A stretch of 64,000 nucleotides of DNA from Flavobacterium pectinovorum (lineage in GTDB: Bacteria; Bacteroidota; Bacteroidia; Flavobacteriales; Flavobacteriaceae). Shown one piece after another: positions 45,431 through 55,486 of the stretch (its first letter is position 1; every line of letters begins with the position of its first letter). Both the position numbers and the translations under genes were made by a program. The DNA lies in NCBI RefSeq assembly GCF_006438875.1, contig NZ_RCZH01000001.1:336376-400375 (forward strand), given 5' to 3'. The notes under the pieces were generated by a model. It was not told where the DNA came from, ran no database searches, and saw only the letters and a list, made by a program, of their open reading frames with translations.

Positions 45431-45757
45431 TTGTTAAAGAATATGGTTGTTAGAATTCAAATTTAGGACCTTTAAAGTTAAGCTATTATTATAAAATTTA
45501 TAAGTTTATTGTGTTTAACTAAGAATTTTAAGATTAAAAATAGTTAATTTATTTAAATATAAGATTTTTAATAGTGTTAAAATCGATGAGGTGCAGGTTT
45601 CAATCCAGTAGAGGTCACTGTATAGGCAAAGTCCTTAAATTAAGGGAGAATCTATAATGCCATGATGCATAATCTCTCGCAAAGGCGCAATCCCGATCCC
45701 GAAACTTCGGGACGGCAGCAAAGGTTTTGTTATTTCTGACGTAGGAGACTCGAGCGC

Positions 45758-46662
45758 AATGTCATTAAGTTAAGCATTTTTCATCACAAATTTCACAAAT
45801 TATTAGAATGCTTATCTACCTGCTTTGTCATTTGGATCCAGAAGCCTCGGAATCGAAATGACAAGATTTTGTTCCATCGGAACATCTCATCGGTAGAAAA
45901 AAAGGCATCGTGAGAAACATCGTCCCATTGGGACGTTTGAGAAATTGTATATGTAATCTGTATCTGTTTTTAACAATTATTATTTATAAATCAAACGTTC
46001 CTACGGAACGTAAAAAATACCGTATTTATTGGGCTACCAATGAAATGTTCCAATGGAACAAAAACAAATTGTTCCATTGGATTTTTCCCTAACTTAATAA
46101 CATTAGGCTAAAAATCAATGTCATTAAGTTAAGATATTTTAGATTTTGTTCCATCGGAACATCTCATCGGTAGAAAAAAAATGCATCGAGAGAAACATCG
46201 TCCCATTGGGACGTTTGAGAAATTGTATATGTTATCTGTATCTGTTTTTAACAATTATTATTTATAAATCAAACGTTCCTACGGAACGTAAAAAATACCG
46301 TATTTATTGGGCTACCAATGAAATGTTCCTATGGAACAAAAACAAATTGTTCCATTGGATTTTTCCCTAACTTAATGACATTAGGCTAAAAATCAATGTC
46401 ATTAAGTGAAGATATTTTAGATTTTGTTCCATCGGAACATCTCATCGGTAGAAAAAAAAGGCATCGAGAGAAACATCGTCCCATTGGGACGTTTGAGAAA
46501 TTGTATATGTAATCTGTATCTGTTTTTAACAATTATTATTTATAAAATCAAACGTTCCTACGGAACGTAAAAAAATACCGTATTTATTGGGCTACCAATG
46601 AGATGTTCCGATGGAACAAAAACAAATTGTTCCATTGGATTTTTCCCTAACTTAATGACATT
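45758..46662. repeat. Three tandem copies of a roughly 278-bp palindrome-rich element
   Basis: In the gene-free stretch 45431-46754, three copies begin with GATTTTGTTCCATCGGAACA at 45865, 46142 and 46420 (periods 277 and 278). Each contains several short palindromes (GTTCCATCGGAAC, CGTTCCTACGGAACG, CCCATTGGGA). Each ends ...CCCTAACTTAATGACATT, the inverted complement of the AATGTCATTAAGTTAAG that opens the units at 45758, 46117 and (one change) 46395. The first copy carries about 80 extra bases with another dispersed element (ATCGAAATGACAAG). Short open frames inside repeat with the unit and are not genes. Confidence 0.85.
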
Positions 46663-46754
46663 AGGCTTTAGTTGAAGACTAGTCAATAAATTAAATATTT
46701 CAAAATAAAGTATCTCATTACAAACAGTGCCAAAATATGGGTTAGTAATAAAAA

Positions 46755-47432
46755 CTAATTTTTCTTTAAAAAATCATTTAAGCCAATAGCTTCTTTTCTA
46801 ATTTCAGATTGCCATGTTTTTTTATATTTTCTTTTCAAATATTTAAAAGTAAGATTATTATAAGCTTTTACATATTCAATATTATAATCGCGGATTGGAG
46901 AATACCTTATTTTATACTTTATTTCAAATTCGTAATCTGTTTTTTTCAACGTGTAATCTGAAATAAAAATAAGAGGGCTATTGTTATAATCCTGCTTAAA
47001 ATTGTATTTGGGGTCACTCGCGTTTTTTATGTCTTCGGCAGATATGGTTTTAATGGCATAATAAAGGCTTTCTTTTTTTTTATTTCGACTTACCGGATTA
47101 GGCGGAATTAAATCCGAAAGCATTGTGCTATGGTCGATTTGCAATATTACATCAATTTCATTTTTAGATGCACTAATTCTTTGACGGTTCATTCCGATAT
47201 AACTAAAAACTAAGAATTGATCTGAATTTACTTTAATAGAATAATGACCATCAAAATTGGTTTGAGCACTTTTTTGTGTTCCTTCAATTAAAATTTGTAC
47301 GCCCGGAAGCGGTAATCCCGTGCTATCATTAACAACTCCGGATACTATTCGGTCTTGTGCCAATGATAATTGCGAAAATAGAATTAGGACAAAAAATATT
47401 TTGAAGTTGTTCATATTTATATTTTTATTCAA
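46755..47432 (-). CDS. Secreted protein with carboxypeptidase-regulatory-like domain
   Basis: After a signal peptide ending SLAQ, residues about 27-110 form a CarboxypepD_reg-like beta-sandwich (DRIVSGVVNDSTGLPLPGVQ, TNFDGHYSIKVNSD, LVFSYIGMNRQRI). This domain is common at the N-terminus of SusC-type receptors, but here it stands in a 225-residue protein without barrel. The rest (SLYYAIKTISAEDIK, IRYSPIRDYNIEYVKAYNNL) is unassigned. It is the last gene of a three-gene operon, 23 bases after the membrane protein. Confidence 0.85.
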   Translation of the reverse strand: MNKNINMNNFKIFFVLILFSQLSLAQDRIVSGVVNDSTGLPLPGVQILIEGTQKSAQTNFDGHYSIKVNSDQFLVFSYIGMNRQRISASKNEIDVILQIDHSTMLSDLIPPNPVSRNKKKESLYYAIKTISAEDIKNASDPKYNFKQDYNNSPLIFISDYTLKKTDYEFEIKYKIRYSPIRDYNIEYVKAYNNLTFKYLKRKYKKTWQSEIRKEAIGLNDFLKKN

Positions 47433-47455
47433 CAGTAATTGAAATATTTTTAGCT

Positions 47456-48676
47456 TTAATGAATCTCATCTACAGTCCAATGAAAAAGAGGCTGTAATAA
47501 TGGCAGTTTTTTCCATGGCAATGCTTTAGAATAGATAGTAATACCCAGTTCGGGAGAATGAATCTCCAGTATTTTTGAATTTCCCGAGTATTTATATTGC
47601 AATTTTATTCGCTCACCATTATAATTGGTTAATACGAATTGATTTTTAGTTTCATTAATTTCTAAATGAAAATCTTCCATTGTATCGTCTGTATATTGAA
47701 AAATAAAATAATTATTCCGATGAATGAAGATGCGTTTTATTTTCAGATTTACAGCAGGTTTAGGCGTTTCTTTCTTTTCTATTTTCACAACTTCATACGC
47801 GCCATGCAGCGGATTTCGGGTCATGTTATCGTCGTTAAAATTTTCTTTTTGAAAATATGGAAAAACCGATTCCATCAAAATGAAAAGAATCACTATTATT
47901 TTTACAGTAGTTTTTATTGATTTTGAAGTAATTAAGTCTGATCCTTTAAAATGACATAATGCTGTTGGTTTATTCGATATAAAAAAAAGCGCTATTTTTT
48001 TCAAATTCGGAACAAGTAATAAAAAACAAAGCAATAGTAAGAACAATGAGTATAGTTTTACTGAAATATCAAATCCAAAATTGATAAAAACGACATTTAT
48101 TAAAACTCCGAAAAGAATAAAAAGACCAAGAATTCTTGTTTTATTATAGAACAGCATCAAGGCGGGAATAACTTCCATTAAACCCATAAAAACAGTATAA
48201 GAATAAGAAGTTCCCATAGTGCTCCAAAACAAAATATCCTTATCCAGCATTCCTAACGGCGTATATAAAGTATTGGGTTCCGGGAGATAAAACTGAATTT
48301 TGAAGATTTTATCAAAACCATATTTCAGCATAACGCAAGCTAGATAATACGTTATTATCAGCTGAATTACTTTGAAAATAAAATTCTTATGTGTTTTCCA
48401 AAAATCAAAAAAAGAAAGAATTGAAACTGTAATTACAGCAATCAGAAATAGTATAAAAAACAATAAGTATAAGGTTGTAGAATCAGATGATATTTCAGGA
48501 TTTGCAATGAGAATATTGCCCATTTTTGTAGCAGTATAAACAATCAAATCTTCAAATAAAAATTTTGTTATTGCAGACTGGATAGTAATATACTGAAAAG
48601 AAAAAGGAATAAACACGATTGCTAATAAAGCAAATAACGATAGTATCTGATAAACGAAACCCTGTATTTTTCTCAT
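47456..48676 (-). CDS. DoxX-like multi-pass membrane protein with C-terminal soluble domain
   Basis: The 406-residue product has about seven hydrophobic segments up to residue 270, with features of DoxX-like proteins (LKYGFDKIFKIQF, FMGLMEVIPALMLF). A soluble, beta-rich C-terminal part follows (about 290-406; LHGAYEVVKIEKKE, FHLEINETKNQFVLTNYNGE), probably on the periplasmic side. Function unknown; DoxX-type proteins have been linked to quinone or thiol redox chemistry. The start follows the stop of the upstream gene directly. Confidence 0.75.
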   Translation of the reverse strand: MRKIQGFVYQILSLFALLAIVFIPFSFQYITIQSAITKFLFEDLIVYTATKMGNILIANPEISSDSTTLYLLFFILFLIAVITVSILSFFDFWKTHKNFIFKVIQLIITYYLACVMLKYGFDKIFKIQFYLPEPNTLYTPLGMLDKDILFWSTMGTSYSYTVFMGLMEVIPALMLFYNKTRILGLFILFGVLINVVFINFGFDISVKLYSLFLLLLCFLLLVPNLKKIALFFISNKPTALCHFKGSDLITSKSIKTTVKIIVILFILMESVFPYFQKENFNDDNMTRNPLHGAYEVVKIEKKETPKPAVNLKIKRIFIHRNNYFIFQYTDDTMEDFHLEINETKNQFVLTNYNGERIKLQYKYSGNSKILEIHSPELGITIYSKALPWKKLPLLQPLFHWTVDEIH

Positions 48677-49117
48677 TTAAAAAGGATTTTTAAAGCCTAT
48701 AAAAACAACACTATCAATAGAATTAAGGAAATATAGAGGATATCTGTATGGAGGTGCAGATTTTATATATCGGACTGTATTTTTTTCATTAAATAAACTG
48801 TCACTTATCATTGTGGTTTTAAACTTAAAATCTGATTTCTTTAAATTTTTATAATTAACTCCTGAAGTATAGGTATGAATTGACTCCCTGATTTTTAATA
48901 TTGTAAGAGAATTGTGTACGGCAATAACGGTGTCTAAAATTATAATTTTGTGTTCAGGCAATCCAAAGTTAGAATGACTTATATCAAACAGATTATTCTT
49001 GTATGCTTTTGCAAATGAATTTTTAGATCCACTGTGACTTTTGTGTGCAATTACTTTGGTTTGTGCCTGAGCCAATAAGGTGAAAAATAATAAAACAAGT
49101 AAGATTTTAAGTTTCAT
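48677..49117 (-). CDS. Small secreted protein of unknown function
   Basis: The 146-residue product has a signal peptide (MKLKILLVLLFFTLLAQAQ). The mature part is Lys/Ser/Asn-rich with the segments FGLPEHKIIILDTVIAVHNS and PYRYPLYFLNSIDSVVFIG. I do not recognise it. It is first in the operon with the DoxX-like and CarboxypepD_reg-like genes; all three are envelope proteins, so a shared role there is likely. Confidence 0.7.
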   Translation of the reverse strand: MKLKILLVLLFFTLLAQAQTKVIAHKSHSGSKNSFAKAYKNNLFDISHSNFGLPEHKIIILDTVIAVHNSLTILKIRESIHTYTSGVNYKNLKKSDFKFKTTMISDSLFNEKNTVRYIKSAPPYRYPLYFLNSIDSVVFIGFKNPF

Positions 49118-49460
49118 GATAGTGAATGTTTTGGTTACTTTTATGGTTTTGATAAATATTCTTTCCTAATTTCTCTTTTCATATATAGAGTATCATTTAA
49201 TAAAAAAGGTTGGGAGTGAAGATAAAATTTATTTCATGCACGATATAAAAAAAACTAACATATTTTAAAGCCGAATGGTTAGATAATTTTTTAAAATTCA
49301 TTATTGGACATTCCTAAATGTAAAATCTATTATATTTGGTTTTAGAGTAATAGTTAAAAAAAATATTTCTTCCCAACCATTTCAGATTTTAAAGGCTCTA
49401 TATAAATAAAGAGACTTGTATGTTTCAAAAAATATAATATTTATTCTTTTCAAAAAGTAT
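49118..49460. other. Divergent intergenic region
   Basis: These 343 bases contain no gene. They separate the leftward secreted-protein operon from the rightward WG-repeat gene and should hold both promoters. TATGTTTC at about 49420 is one base off the -7 consensus for the latter. Confidence 0.4.
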
Positions 49461-52400
49461 ATGATAAAAAAACTATTCTTCGTATTTATTTTACTTCCGT
49501 TATTTGTGTTTTCTCAAGATACACAAGCACTTAGAGAGCGAGCTGAAGCCTATTATCAAAAAGGAGATTTTTTGCAATCATATCAAACCTTAAATAAGAT
49601 AAAGGATAAAAAAACTCTTGAAAATACAAATGTTAATTTATACAAGTCTCATCTTGAAAATATTATGCAGCATCATTTTTTCAAGAAAGTGAGGTTAAAT
49701 GATTCCCTATACAAAGTATATATAAAATCGAACGTATTAAAATCACAAGGAATTTATAATGAGAAATCAAAAAAATACACTTTGCCGCCTGTTTATGATT
49801 CCATTCCTTATAGAGAGCATTATTTCAAATATTTACCTGTTTATAAAAATAAACAGGAGGCATTTGTAAATATTGAAACAGGTAAAGTTATTATCCCGTT
49901 GGGAAACAAATCTAGTATATTTTATGGAGATTATATTTTGTCAGGAACGATGAACAAGTATAACGATTTTTCATTTGACGACCTTGTAAGTGTTTTTGAT
50001 TTAAATGGAAATTTACTTTTTAAGGATTTGGATACTTTTAATACGATGTATTATCCAAATTTTATACGAACGAAAAAGAAGAATAAGAAATACCAAATAT
50101 TTGACATTAGAACAAAAAAGATAATCTTAGACGATTTTGACTATACTCTTGACCCAACCGGAAGCATTATTGAAAACGATATTTCGTATGATAATGTATG
50201 GCTCCCTTTTCATAAAAACGACCAAAATTATCTGTACAAGCTGACTTCTAATGAGATTATAGACACTCATAAATTTGATACTTATATTCCTTTATATTCT
50301 AATTTCAGAAACTTTGGAAATGCAATTACAATTCTTATAAATCTTAAAGATAACGCCCCATTTGCATTGGATACAGTAAGAAGGATTTATTACGGTAGTG
50401 AATATACTATCGTCAAAAAAGATAATAAATTCGGAATTTTTAATATCTCAAAAGACAAATATTATAAAGAGCCTGTTTATGATTCAATCAATAAATTTGG
50501 CAATACTTTTTATAACGGAAAATGGATAAACCTGATTTATGATGAAGAAATTTGTGAGCCGGATAATGATAAGCCTGAAGGAATTATTTTTAAGAGAAAC
50601 AATCTGTTTGGACTTATGGATTTAAGCGGTAAAATTATCGCCGAAGCTGATTATAATGATATCAGGTTTCTTTGGAATGGTGTTTTTACTCTTAGAAAAG
50701 GGCAAAAATGGGGTTTTATTGGCGTTCAAAAAGAGGATAAATTGGTATCGCCGCAATTCGATTATATCGAGTATTTAAGTGGTGATTTTGGAAATGTTGC
50801 CTGTTATAAGAATAAAAAAGCGATCAAGTATTTTAGAAACGGAAGTAAAATAGATTTGATAACTCTTGAAAATCAAAAATATAAGAAATATAAATCTAGT
50901 GATGAGCCCAATCCATACAGCAATATAAATGATTTAGAAAAGATAGATGAATTTGATAGAGTTGTATTTGAAAAAAAAGGAAAGTACGGCCTGGACGATT
51001 TTTATAATAAAGAAGTCGTGGAAGGTAAATATAGTAATTTGAGATATGGTATAAAAAATACATTTATTGCTTCTTTAGGTTCATTTGTGGGGTTGATAGA
51101 TCATAATGGCAAAGAAATTATTCCAGTAAAGTATGCCAATATGGAGCGTGGAGGTTATAATTCAGATCTATTTTTTGTGGCTTTTGATAACGGTTTACAA
51201 AGCATTTTTAATTCTAAAGGAAAAATGCTTTATCCACCTAAAATTAAAGAAGCAACTATATATGATTATAATTCAAAAACAAGAACCAGTTTTGTTTTTG
51301 TTACCGAACTTTCGCAAGACGAAACAAAAATAGATAATTCGGAGAAAAAGGTAAAAAATTATAAAGGCGGAGTAATAAAGATTAAAGATGACAAGGCCGA
51401 AAGGTTAAATTTAGAAGGCAATTCTTTTTCGTTTGCAAATTCTAATTTCATGATTAGCAAGAATGAAAATAGAGGTACCGTAGTTTTCTATAACTTAAAG
51501 AACGATAAAGTCATCGACGGCGAGTTTAATTATTATTTTATTGATGATTATAAAAATCACAGGATTTTTGCCAAAAGAGGGTATTATTATGATACAGTAA
51601 TCGATAGTCTGGGTAATGTATCCACTCTGGAACATCCTTTTGATGAAGTAAAAAATGATAATTACTTTTTTAAAGAAGGTGCTAATACTGGCGTAATGAA
51701 CAAAGAACTTCAAGCTGCTGATTTTAGATATCCTGTTTTAAAAAACCTTGTTGAGGAGTATCGTTTTATGTCGTTTTATCCTTCGAAAGAATATTGTGAA
51801 AAAGCTTCTTCTTATTTTAAATTTAATCCAAAAAACAGTACCGAAAAAAATGGTGTAATAAAATTTGACGGAACGATAATTTTTGAGAACGGAATTTATG
51901 ATGATATTCAATTTCTGAATTTTGGAAAAACAAATAATGACAACAGTTTTGTAGAAAATGAATTTCTAAAACAATATAAAAATGATCTGTTTATCTGTAC
52001 AAACAATAAAAAAGAATACAAAACAATACAGTTGGTCACGAGTAAAAAAGAAATTGTAGCAAAGTTTGAAATGGATATAAAAGGGAGCTGGAATTTTAGT
52101 TCCTATAATAATTCGATTATCATAAAAAGTGCTGATTCAGCAAAGGTTTATGATCTGAAAAGTAAAAAAATCCAATTTGAAAAGCAAACAAACCGCTTTG
52201 AGGAAGACAAAGATTCCGGATATACGATTGCTTATATGGATCAAAAAACAGCTAAGGTTAAATATGAAAAATACGATTATAAGGGTAAGCTTATTTCTAA
52301 TACTATTGTAGATAATAAAACTGCTTATAACGGAAAAACAAATGAAAATTACATCGTAAAAAGAAACGATAAATATGGCACGATTAATTCAAAAGGAAAG

Positions 52401-53276
52401 GAAGGTATTCCGTTTGTATATGACTCTTTGGAGTCTAAAAACGGAATATTTTTTATCAGTAAAAGCGATAATTTATTTGGAATAATTGATGCCGATAATC
52501 AAACTCTTGTAGATAAAAAATATGAGGATATAAGTTGGATAGAAATCAAAGAAAGACAGTCCTCTTATAATGTTGCATTTTCAGGTTATAAGATGAAAGA
52601 AAAAAACAAATGGGGACTTCTTGATTCTAATTTAAAAACACTGCTGCCTACTGAATTTGATACTATTAAATGTCAAAAAAGTATTCTAACGGCTAAAAAA
52701 GATTCTCTTGTAAGCGTGTATGATTTTAACGGAGAAGAATTGTTTACTGCAGCGGTGGACAGTATCGACCTGGATTCTAATAATAGTTATAGCTTATACA
52801 AAAATGGTAAGAAGCTTTTTAGAGCTTTTAACGGAGAGATTACAGAGAAAAATCCTTACGTAAGTAGTGAAGATCAACTTAAAACGATGCATACAAAGCA
52901 AATAGGAGGAAAGTATTATCTCTCAAAAAATGACAGCATACTTCATAAAACGCCTGTTATCAGTATTAAAGAAGCCGAAGTAGATATAGATTTTGTAGGC
53001 GAACGTTTGGAACAGTTATTAATTCACGACGAAAATAACTTTTACGGTTTGTACACAAAAGACTTAAAACAAATTCTGCCTTTTTTATTTGAGGAAATTG
53101 TTATAGTTCCAAATGAAGATTTTTATATCGTAAAAAAAGCTGGAAAATACGGTGTGGTAAATTCACAAAACCAAACAATAATTCCGTCCAAATATGACAA
53201 CGTTTCTTTTAACAGAGGAATATTTTATTGTACAAAAAACAAGATAACATATCATATAACACCTGAAACAAAATAA
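49461..53276 (+). CDS. Very long secreted WG-repeat protein
   Basis: I start at the ATG at 49461, which gives a signal peptide (MIKKLFFVFILLPLFVFSQ); an upstream ATG at 49416 would add 15 residues. The roughly 1272-residue product has an initial TPR-like helix pair (AEAYYQKGDFLQSYQTL), then many WG/KWG-type repeats, such as NLFGLMDLSGKIIAEADYND, GKYGVVNSQNQTIIPSKYDN and NKWGLLDSNLKTLLP. These repeats form beta-propeller-like or solenoid binding surfaces, and their ligand is unknown. The gene is followed after 25 bases by a lipoprotein gene, probably one operon. Confidence 0.85.
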   Translation: MIKKLFFVFILLPLFVFSQDTQALRERAEAYYQKGDFLQSYQTLNKIKDKKTLENTNVNLYKSHLENIMQHHFFKKVRLNDSLYKVYIKSNVLKSQGIYNEKSKKYTLPPVYDSIPYREHYFKYLPVYKNKQEAFVNIETGKVIIPLGNKSSIFYGDYILSGTMNKYNDFSFDDLVSVFDLNGNLLFKDLDTFNTMYYPNFIRTKKKNKKYQIFDIRTKKIILDDFDYTLDPTGSIIENDISYDNVWLPFHKNDQNYLYKLTSNEIIDTHKFDTYIPLYSNFRNFGNAITILINLKDNAPFALDTVRRIYYGSEYTIVKKDNKFGIFNISKDKYYKEPVYDSINKFGNTFYNGKWINLIYDEEICEPDNDKPEGIIFKRNNLFGLMDLSGKIIAEADYNDIRFLWNGVFTLRKGQKWGFIGVQKEDKLVSPQFDYIEYLSGDFGNVACYKNKKAIKYFRNGSKIDLITLENQKYKKYKSSDEPNPYSNINDLEKIDEFDRVVFEKKGKYGLDDFYNKEVVEGKYSNLRYGIKNTFIASLGSFVGLIDHNGKEIIPVKYANMERGGYNSDLFFVAFDNGLQSIFNSKGKMLYPPKIKEATIYDYNSKTRTSFVFVTELSQDETKIDNSEKKVKNYKGGVIKIKDDKAERLNLEGNSFSFANSNFMISKNENRGTVVFYNLKNDKVIDGEFNYYFIDDYKNHRIFAKRGYYYDTVIDSLGNVSTLEHPFDEVKNDNYFFKEGANTGVMNKELQAADFRYPVLKNLVEEYRFMSFYPSKEYCEKASSYFKFNPKNSTEKNGVIKFDGTIIFENGIYDDIQFLNFGKTNNDNSFVENEFLKQYKNDLFICTNNKKEYKTIQLVTSKKEIVAKFEMDIKGSWNFSSYNNSIIIKSADSAKVYDLKSKKIQFEKQTNRFEEDKDSGYTIAYMDQKTAKVKYEKYDYKGKLISNTIVDNKTAYNGKTNENYIVKRNDKYGTINSKGKEGIPFVYDSLESKNGIFFISKSDNLFGIIDADNQTLVDKKYEDISWIEIKERQSSYNVAFSGYKMKEKNKWGLLDSNLKTLLPTEFDTIKCQKSILTAKKDSLVSVYDFNGEELFTAAVDSIDLDSNNSYSLYKNGKKLFRAFNGEITEKNPYVSSEDQLKTMHTKQIGGKYYLSKNDSILHKTPVISIKEAEVDIDFVGERLEQLLIHDENNFYGLYTKDLKQILPFLFEEIVIVPNEDFYIVKKAGKYGVVNSQNQTIIPSKYDNVSFNRGIFYCTKNKITYHITPETK

Positions 53277-53301
53277 TTTATATTTCATATAAAAAATGAT
53301 A

Positions 53302-53916
53302 ATGAAAAAATCAATTTATATAATCATTATAATGTTTTGTCTCTTATCCTGTAAGGATAAAAAAATAATCTTTCCTGAAAAGTTTAATGCAAAATCTCTC
53401 GAAAAGTTTGATTTAAAAACATTCAATGATAACAAAAAAGATAGCACTTATGAATATTTTGTAAAGGATACTATTGTCAAATTATATGAAGAAAAAGAAC
53501 ATTATAAAAAGGAATTAATTACTGGAAATCATAGTTTTAAGAATGTATTTATCTACAGTAAAACGACTAATTCACTGGTAAATGAATTTTGTTATTTTTA
53601 TGGAATGCCAATTGGTATCTGGAAAAGTTATGATGAGAAAGGCACTTTACTAAACTGGAAAAATTATAACGAAGGATTTGATTTTACAATAAAAGATTTA
53701 ATTGCAATGCTCAAAAAAGAGCTGCAAATTGATCTAATTAATGATAATAACTATAAATCATTAATCATAGACAGATCTTCATATAAGCGATTATTTTTTA
53801 TAACCAGTTATTGTTATTCAATACAAATAGCCACAATGGCAGAAACCAGAACAATAAAAATTGATGGCAAAACAGGAGAAATTTTAAGTGATGTAAATGC
53901 CTTTATTGAAGAATAA
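53302..53916 (+). CDS. Lipoprotein downstream of the WG-repeat gene
   Basis: Starting at the second ATG (53302) gives a standard lipoprotein signal (MKKSIYIIIIMFCLLSCKDK). A MORN-like variant motif is seen at about residues 105-125 (GMPIGIWKSYDEKGTLLNW). The C-terminus ends with a PepSY-like strand-turn-strand (TRTIKIDGKTGEIL). About 204 residues; function unknown. Genetic linkage to the WG-repeat protein suggests a surface or periplasmic partnership. Confidence 0.75.
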   Translation: MKKSIYIIIIMFCLLSCKDKKIIFPEKFNAKSLEKFDLKTFNDNKKDSTYEYFVKDTIVKLYEEKEHYKKELITGNHSFKNVFIYSKTTNSLVNEFCYFYGMPIGIWKSYDEKGTLLNWKNYNEGFDFTIKDLIAMLKKELQIDLINDNNYKSLIIDRSSYKRLFFITSYCYSIQIATMAETRTIKIDGKTGEILSDVNAFIEE

Positions 53917-54027
53917 AAAATACAAGTCTTCTATTTTTCTACTATAATTCGCCAAAAGACATTTCTATGAATGCTATTTTTTTAGTACTTCTGCTTAGCT
54001 TGACTATTGGTTGTCCGCAAAATAAAA

Positions 54028-54058
54028 AGAGCCTCATAATACGAATTATAAAGGCTCT
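54028..54058. terminator. Possible hairpin terminator after the lipoprotein gene
   Basis: AGAGCCT and AGGCTCT pair around an inner ATAAT-ACGA-ATTAT stem. No proper T-run follows directly, so termination is uncertain. It lies between convergent genes, in a gap that holds no believable gene. Confidence 0.35.
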
Positions 54059-54128
54059 GGTTATAAAGGTTTTAGTGAAAAATTATTTTTTATATAAATT
54101 TAATTTAAAGTTTAATGATGTTGAAACC

Positions 54129-54551
54129 TTAGTCTTGTTTGAATGCTTTTTCTATCTGATGAGAATCTTCAAGCATGAGGAATTTTGTAATAAGACCATT
54201 ATTTATGCTAAACCTCATACAAAAAGGTTCTTTAAATTTCTTACCGGTTGCCTTAACTCTTCTTCCGGCTTTGCCAAAAACGGCAGCTTCATTACCATCT
54301 ATAAAAACATGATCCATTTCAAAATCATCTTCTCCAATTGTATGTGCATCTATAAGCTGCTCTAAAGCTTTGATAACTTCTTTTTTTCCTGTTTTCTTTC
54401 CTGTCCAAGGCATGTAAGGAGATTCGGCAATGTAAAAATCTACATTTTCATCTATGTATTTGGCAATAGCCAAAGGGTTATTTTGAGCTGTTCCTTCAAA
54501 GAAACCGTCAAGCACTTGCTGGGTTTCCAAACTTTTTTGATGTAATTCCAT
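54129..54551 (-). CDS. SnoaL/NTF2-like protein
   Basis: The 140-residue product fits the nuclear-transport-factor-2-like fold: LDGFFEGTAQNNPLAIAKYI, DENVDFYIAESPYMPW, VIKALEQLID, and a beta-sheet end, CMRFSINNGLITKFLMLED. Many such proteins are small isomerases, lyases or ligand binders of unknown substrate. Single gene, 305 bases downstream of a Crp/Fnr-type regulator on the same strand, which may control it. Confidence 0.85.
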   Translation of the reverse strand: MELHQKSLETQQVLDGFFEGTAQNNPLAIAKYIDENVDFYIAESPYMPWTGKKTGKKEVIKALEQLIDAHTIGEDDFEMDHVFIDGNEAAVFGKAGRRVKATGKKFKEPFCMRFSINNGLITKFLMLEDSHQIEKAFKQD

Positions 54552-54856
54552 TGTAATATGTTTTTAATCTGTTACTAATAAATCAAAGCCATAAAAGCTA
54601 ATTTCAAAAATTATTTTAAAATGAAGATGATGTATGCTTCTGCCAAATCAGACTGCGCTGCAACGAATGAACGGTTTTGCGTGTCTGCGGAAGAGCAATA
54701 ATCTGTACTTAAAATTACTTTTGAAATACTGTCCTAAACTTTAATACAAAGTTGGCGTATTAGAAGGGGATAAATATTGATATATGATTCAAAAAGTCTT
54801 GATAAATGTCAAGTATAAATCAAGTTAGATTATGTATGATATCCTTAATATCAAAA
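54552..54856. other. Intergenic region upstream of the NTF2-like gene
   Basis: No gene or clear motif is seen in these 305 bases. The part near 54640-54710 is less AT-rich than its surroundings. The promoter of the NTF2-like gene should lie near its right end. Confidence 0.35.
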
Positions 54857-55435
54857 CTATTTTGTAGAAATATTTTTTCTTATCCGGCTTAAAGTTTCTG
54901 GTGTAATACCTAGATAAGAAGCCAGCATGCGTCTTGGAACACGATTTGCAATCTTGGGAAAAGATTTTAAAAATTGAATGTATTTTTCTTCAGCAGTAGC
55001 AATCAAGGTAGTATTAATCCTTTCATGAGTGGCATTGAGACTTCTTTGCAATATCGTATTAACCATATCTTTAAATTGCGGTATTTTTTCTGATAGCTTT
55101 TCAAAGTCAGTTTTGCTGATCAATAAGACAAAAGAATCTTCGATGGCATCAATATAATATTTGGAAGGAGTACCATCCATAAGGCTTTGCCTGTCAGAAA
55201 TCCACCAATTTTCGGTTGCAAAATAAACAGTATGCTCTATTCCTTTATCATCAATACTGTATTTTCGTAAAAATCCCGAGCAGACAAAACCGCTATGGGT
55301 ACAAATTTCTGCTTCTGACAAAAGGAACTGATGTTTTTTTAACTTCTTAATAATGCTAACAGATTCAATAAGACGGATCTCATCTTCTGTTAGGTTAATT
55401 TTACTTTGAAGATAGTGGAGAAAGACGTTAAACAT
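54857..55435 (-). CDS. Crp/Fnr family transcriptional regulator
   Basis: The 192-residue product has a cyclic-nucleotide-binding-type beta-roll (about 25-115; ICTHSGFVCSGFLRKYSIDD, HTVYFATENWWISDRQSLMD), a dimerisation helix, and a C-terminal winged helix-turn-helix (RVPRRMLASYLGITPETLSR). The Arg/Ser residues that bind cAMP in Crp are not evident, as is usual for the many Bacteroidota paralogues. It lies 51 bases downstream of the UvrA-like gene on the same strand. Confidence 0.9.
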   Translation of the reverse strand: MFNVFLHYLQSKINLTEDEIRLIESVSIIKKLKKHQFLLSEAEICTHSGFVCSGFLRKYSIDDKGIEHTVYFATENWWISDRQSLMDGTPSKYYIDAIEDSFVLLISKTDFEKLSEKIPQFKDMVNTILQRSLNATHERINTTLIATAEEKYIQFLKSFPKIANRVPRRMLASYLGITPETLSRIRKNISTK

Positions 55436-55486
55436 GTATCAAAAATACTAAAATTTAAAGAAGTAGTAAAATGATCCATACTTTTG

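Noticed and set aside
45910..46370. Two similar small plus-strand proteins of 60 and 74 residues
   Set aside because: They are frames within copies of the palindrome-rich repeat; their similarity only reflects the repeat.
45758..46662. CRISPR array
   Set aside because: The period is about 278 bp, the units are nearly identical throughout with no variable spacers, and no cas gene is near.
53967..54365. Plus-strand frame of 132 residues after the lipoprotein gene
   Set aside because: Most of it is antisense to the NTF2-like gene, and its start overlaps a hairpin; its composition is not protein-like.
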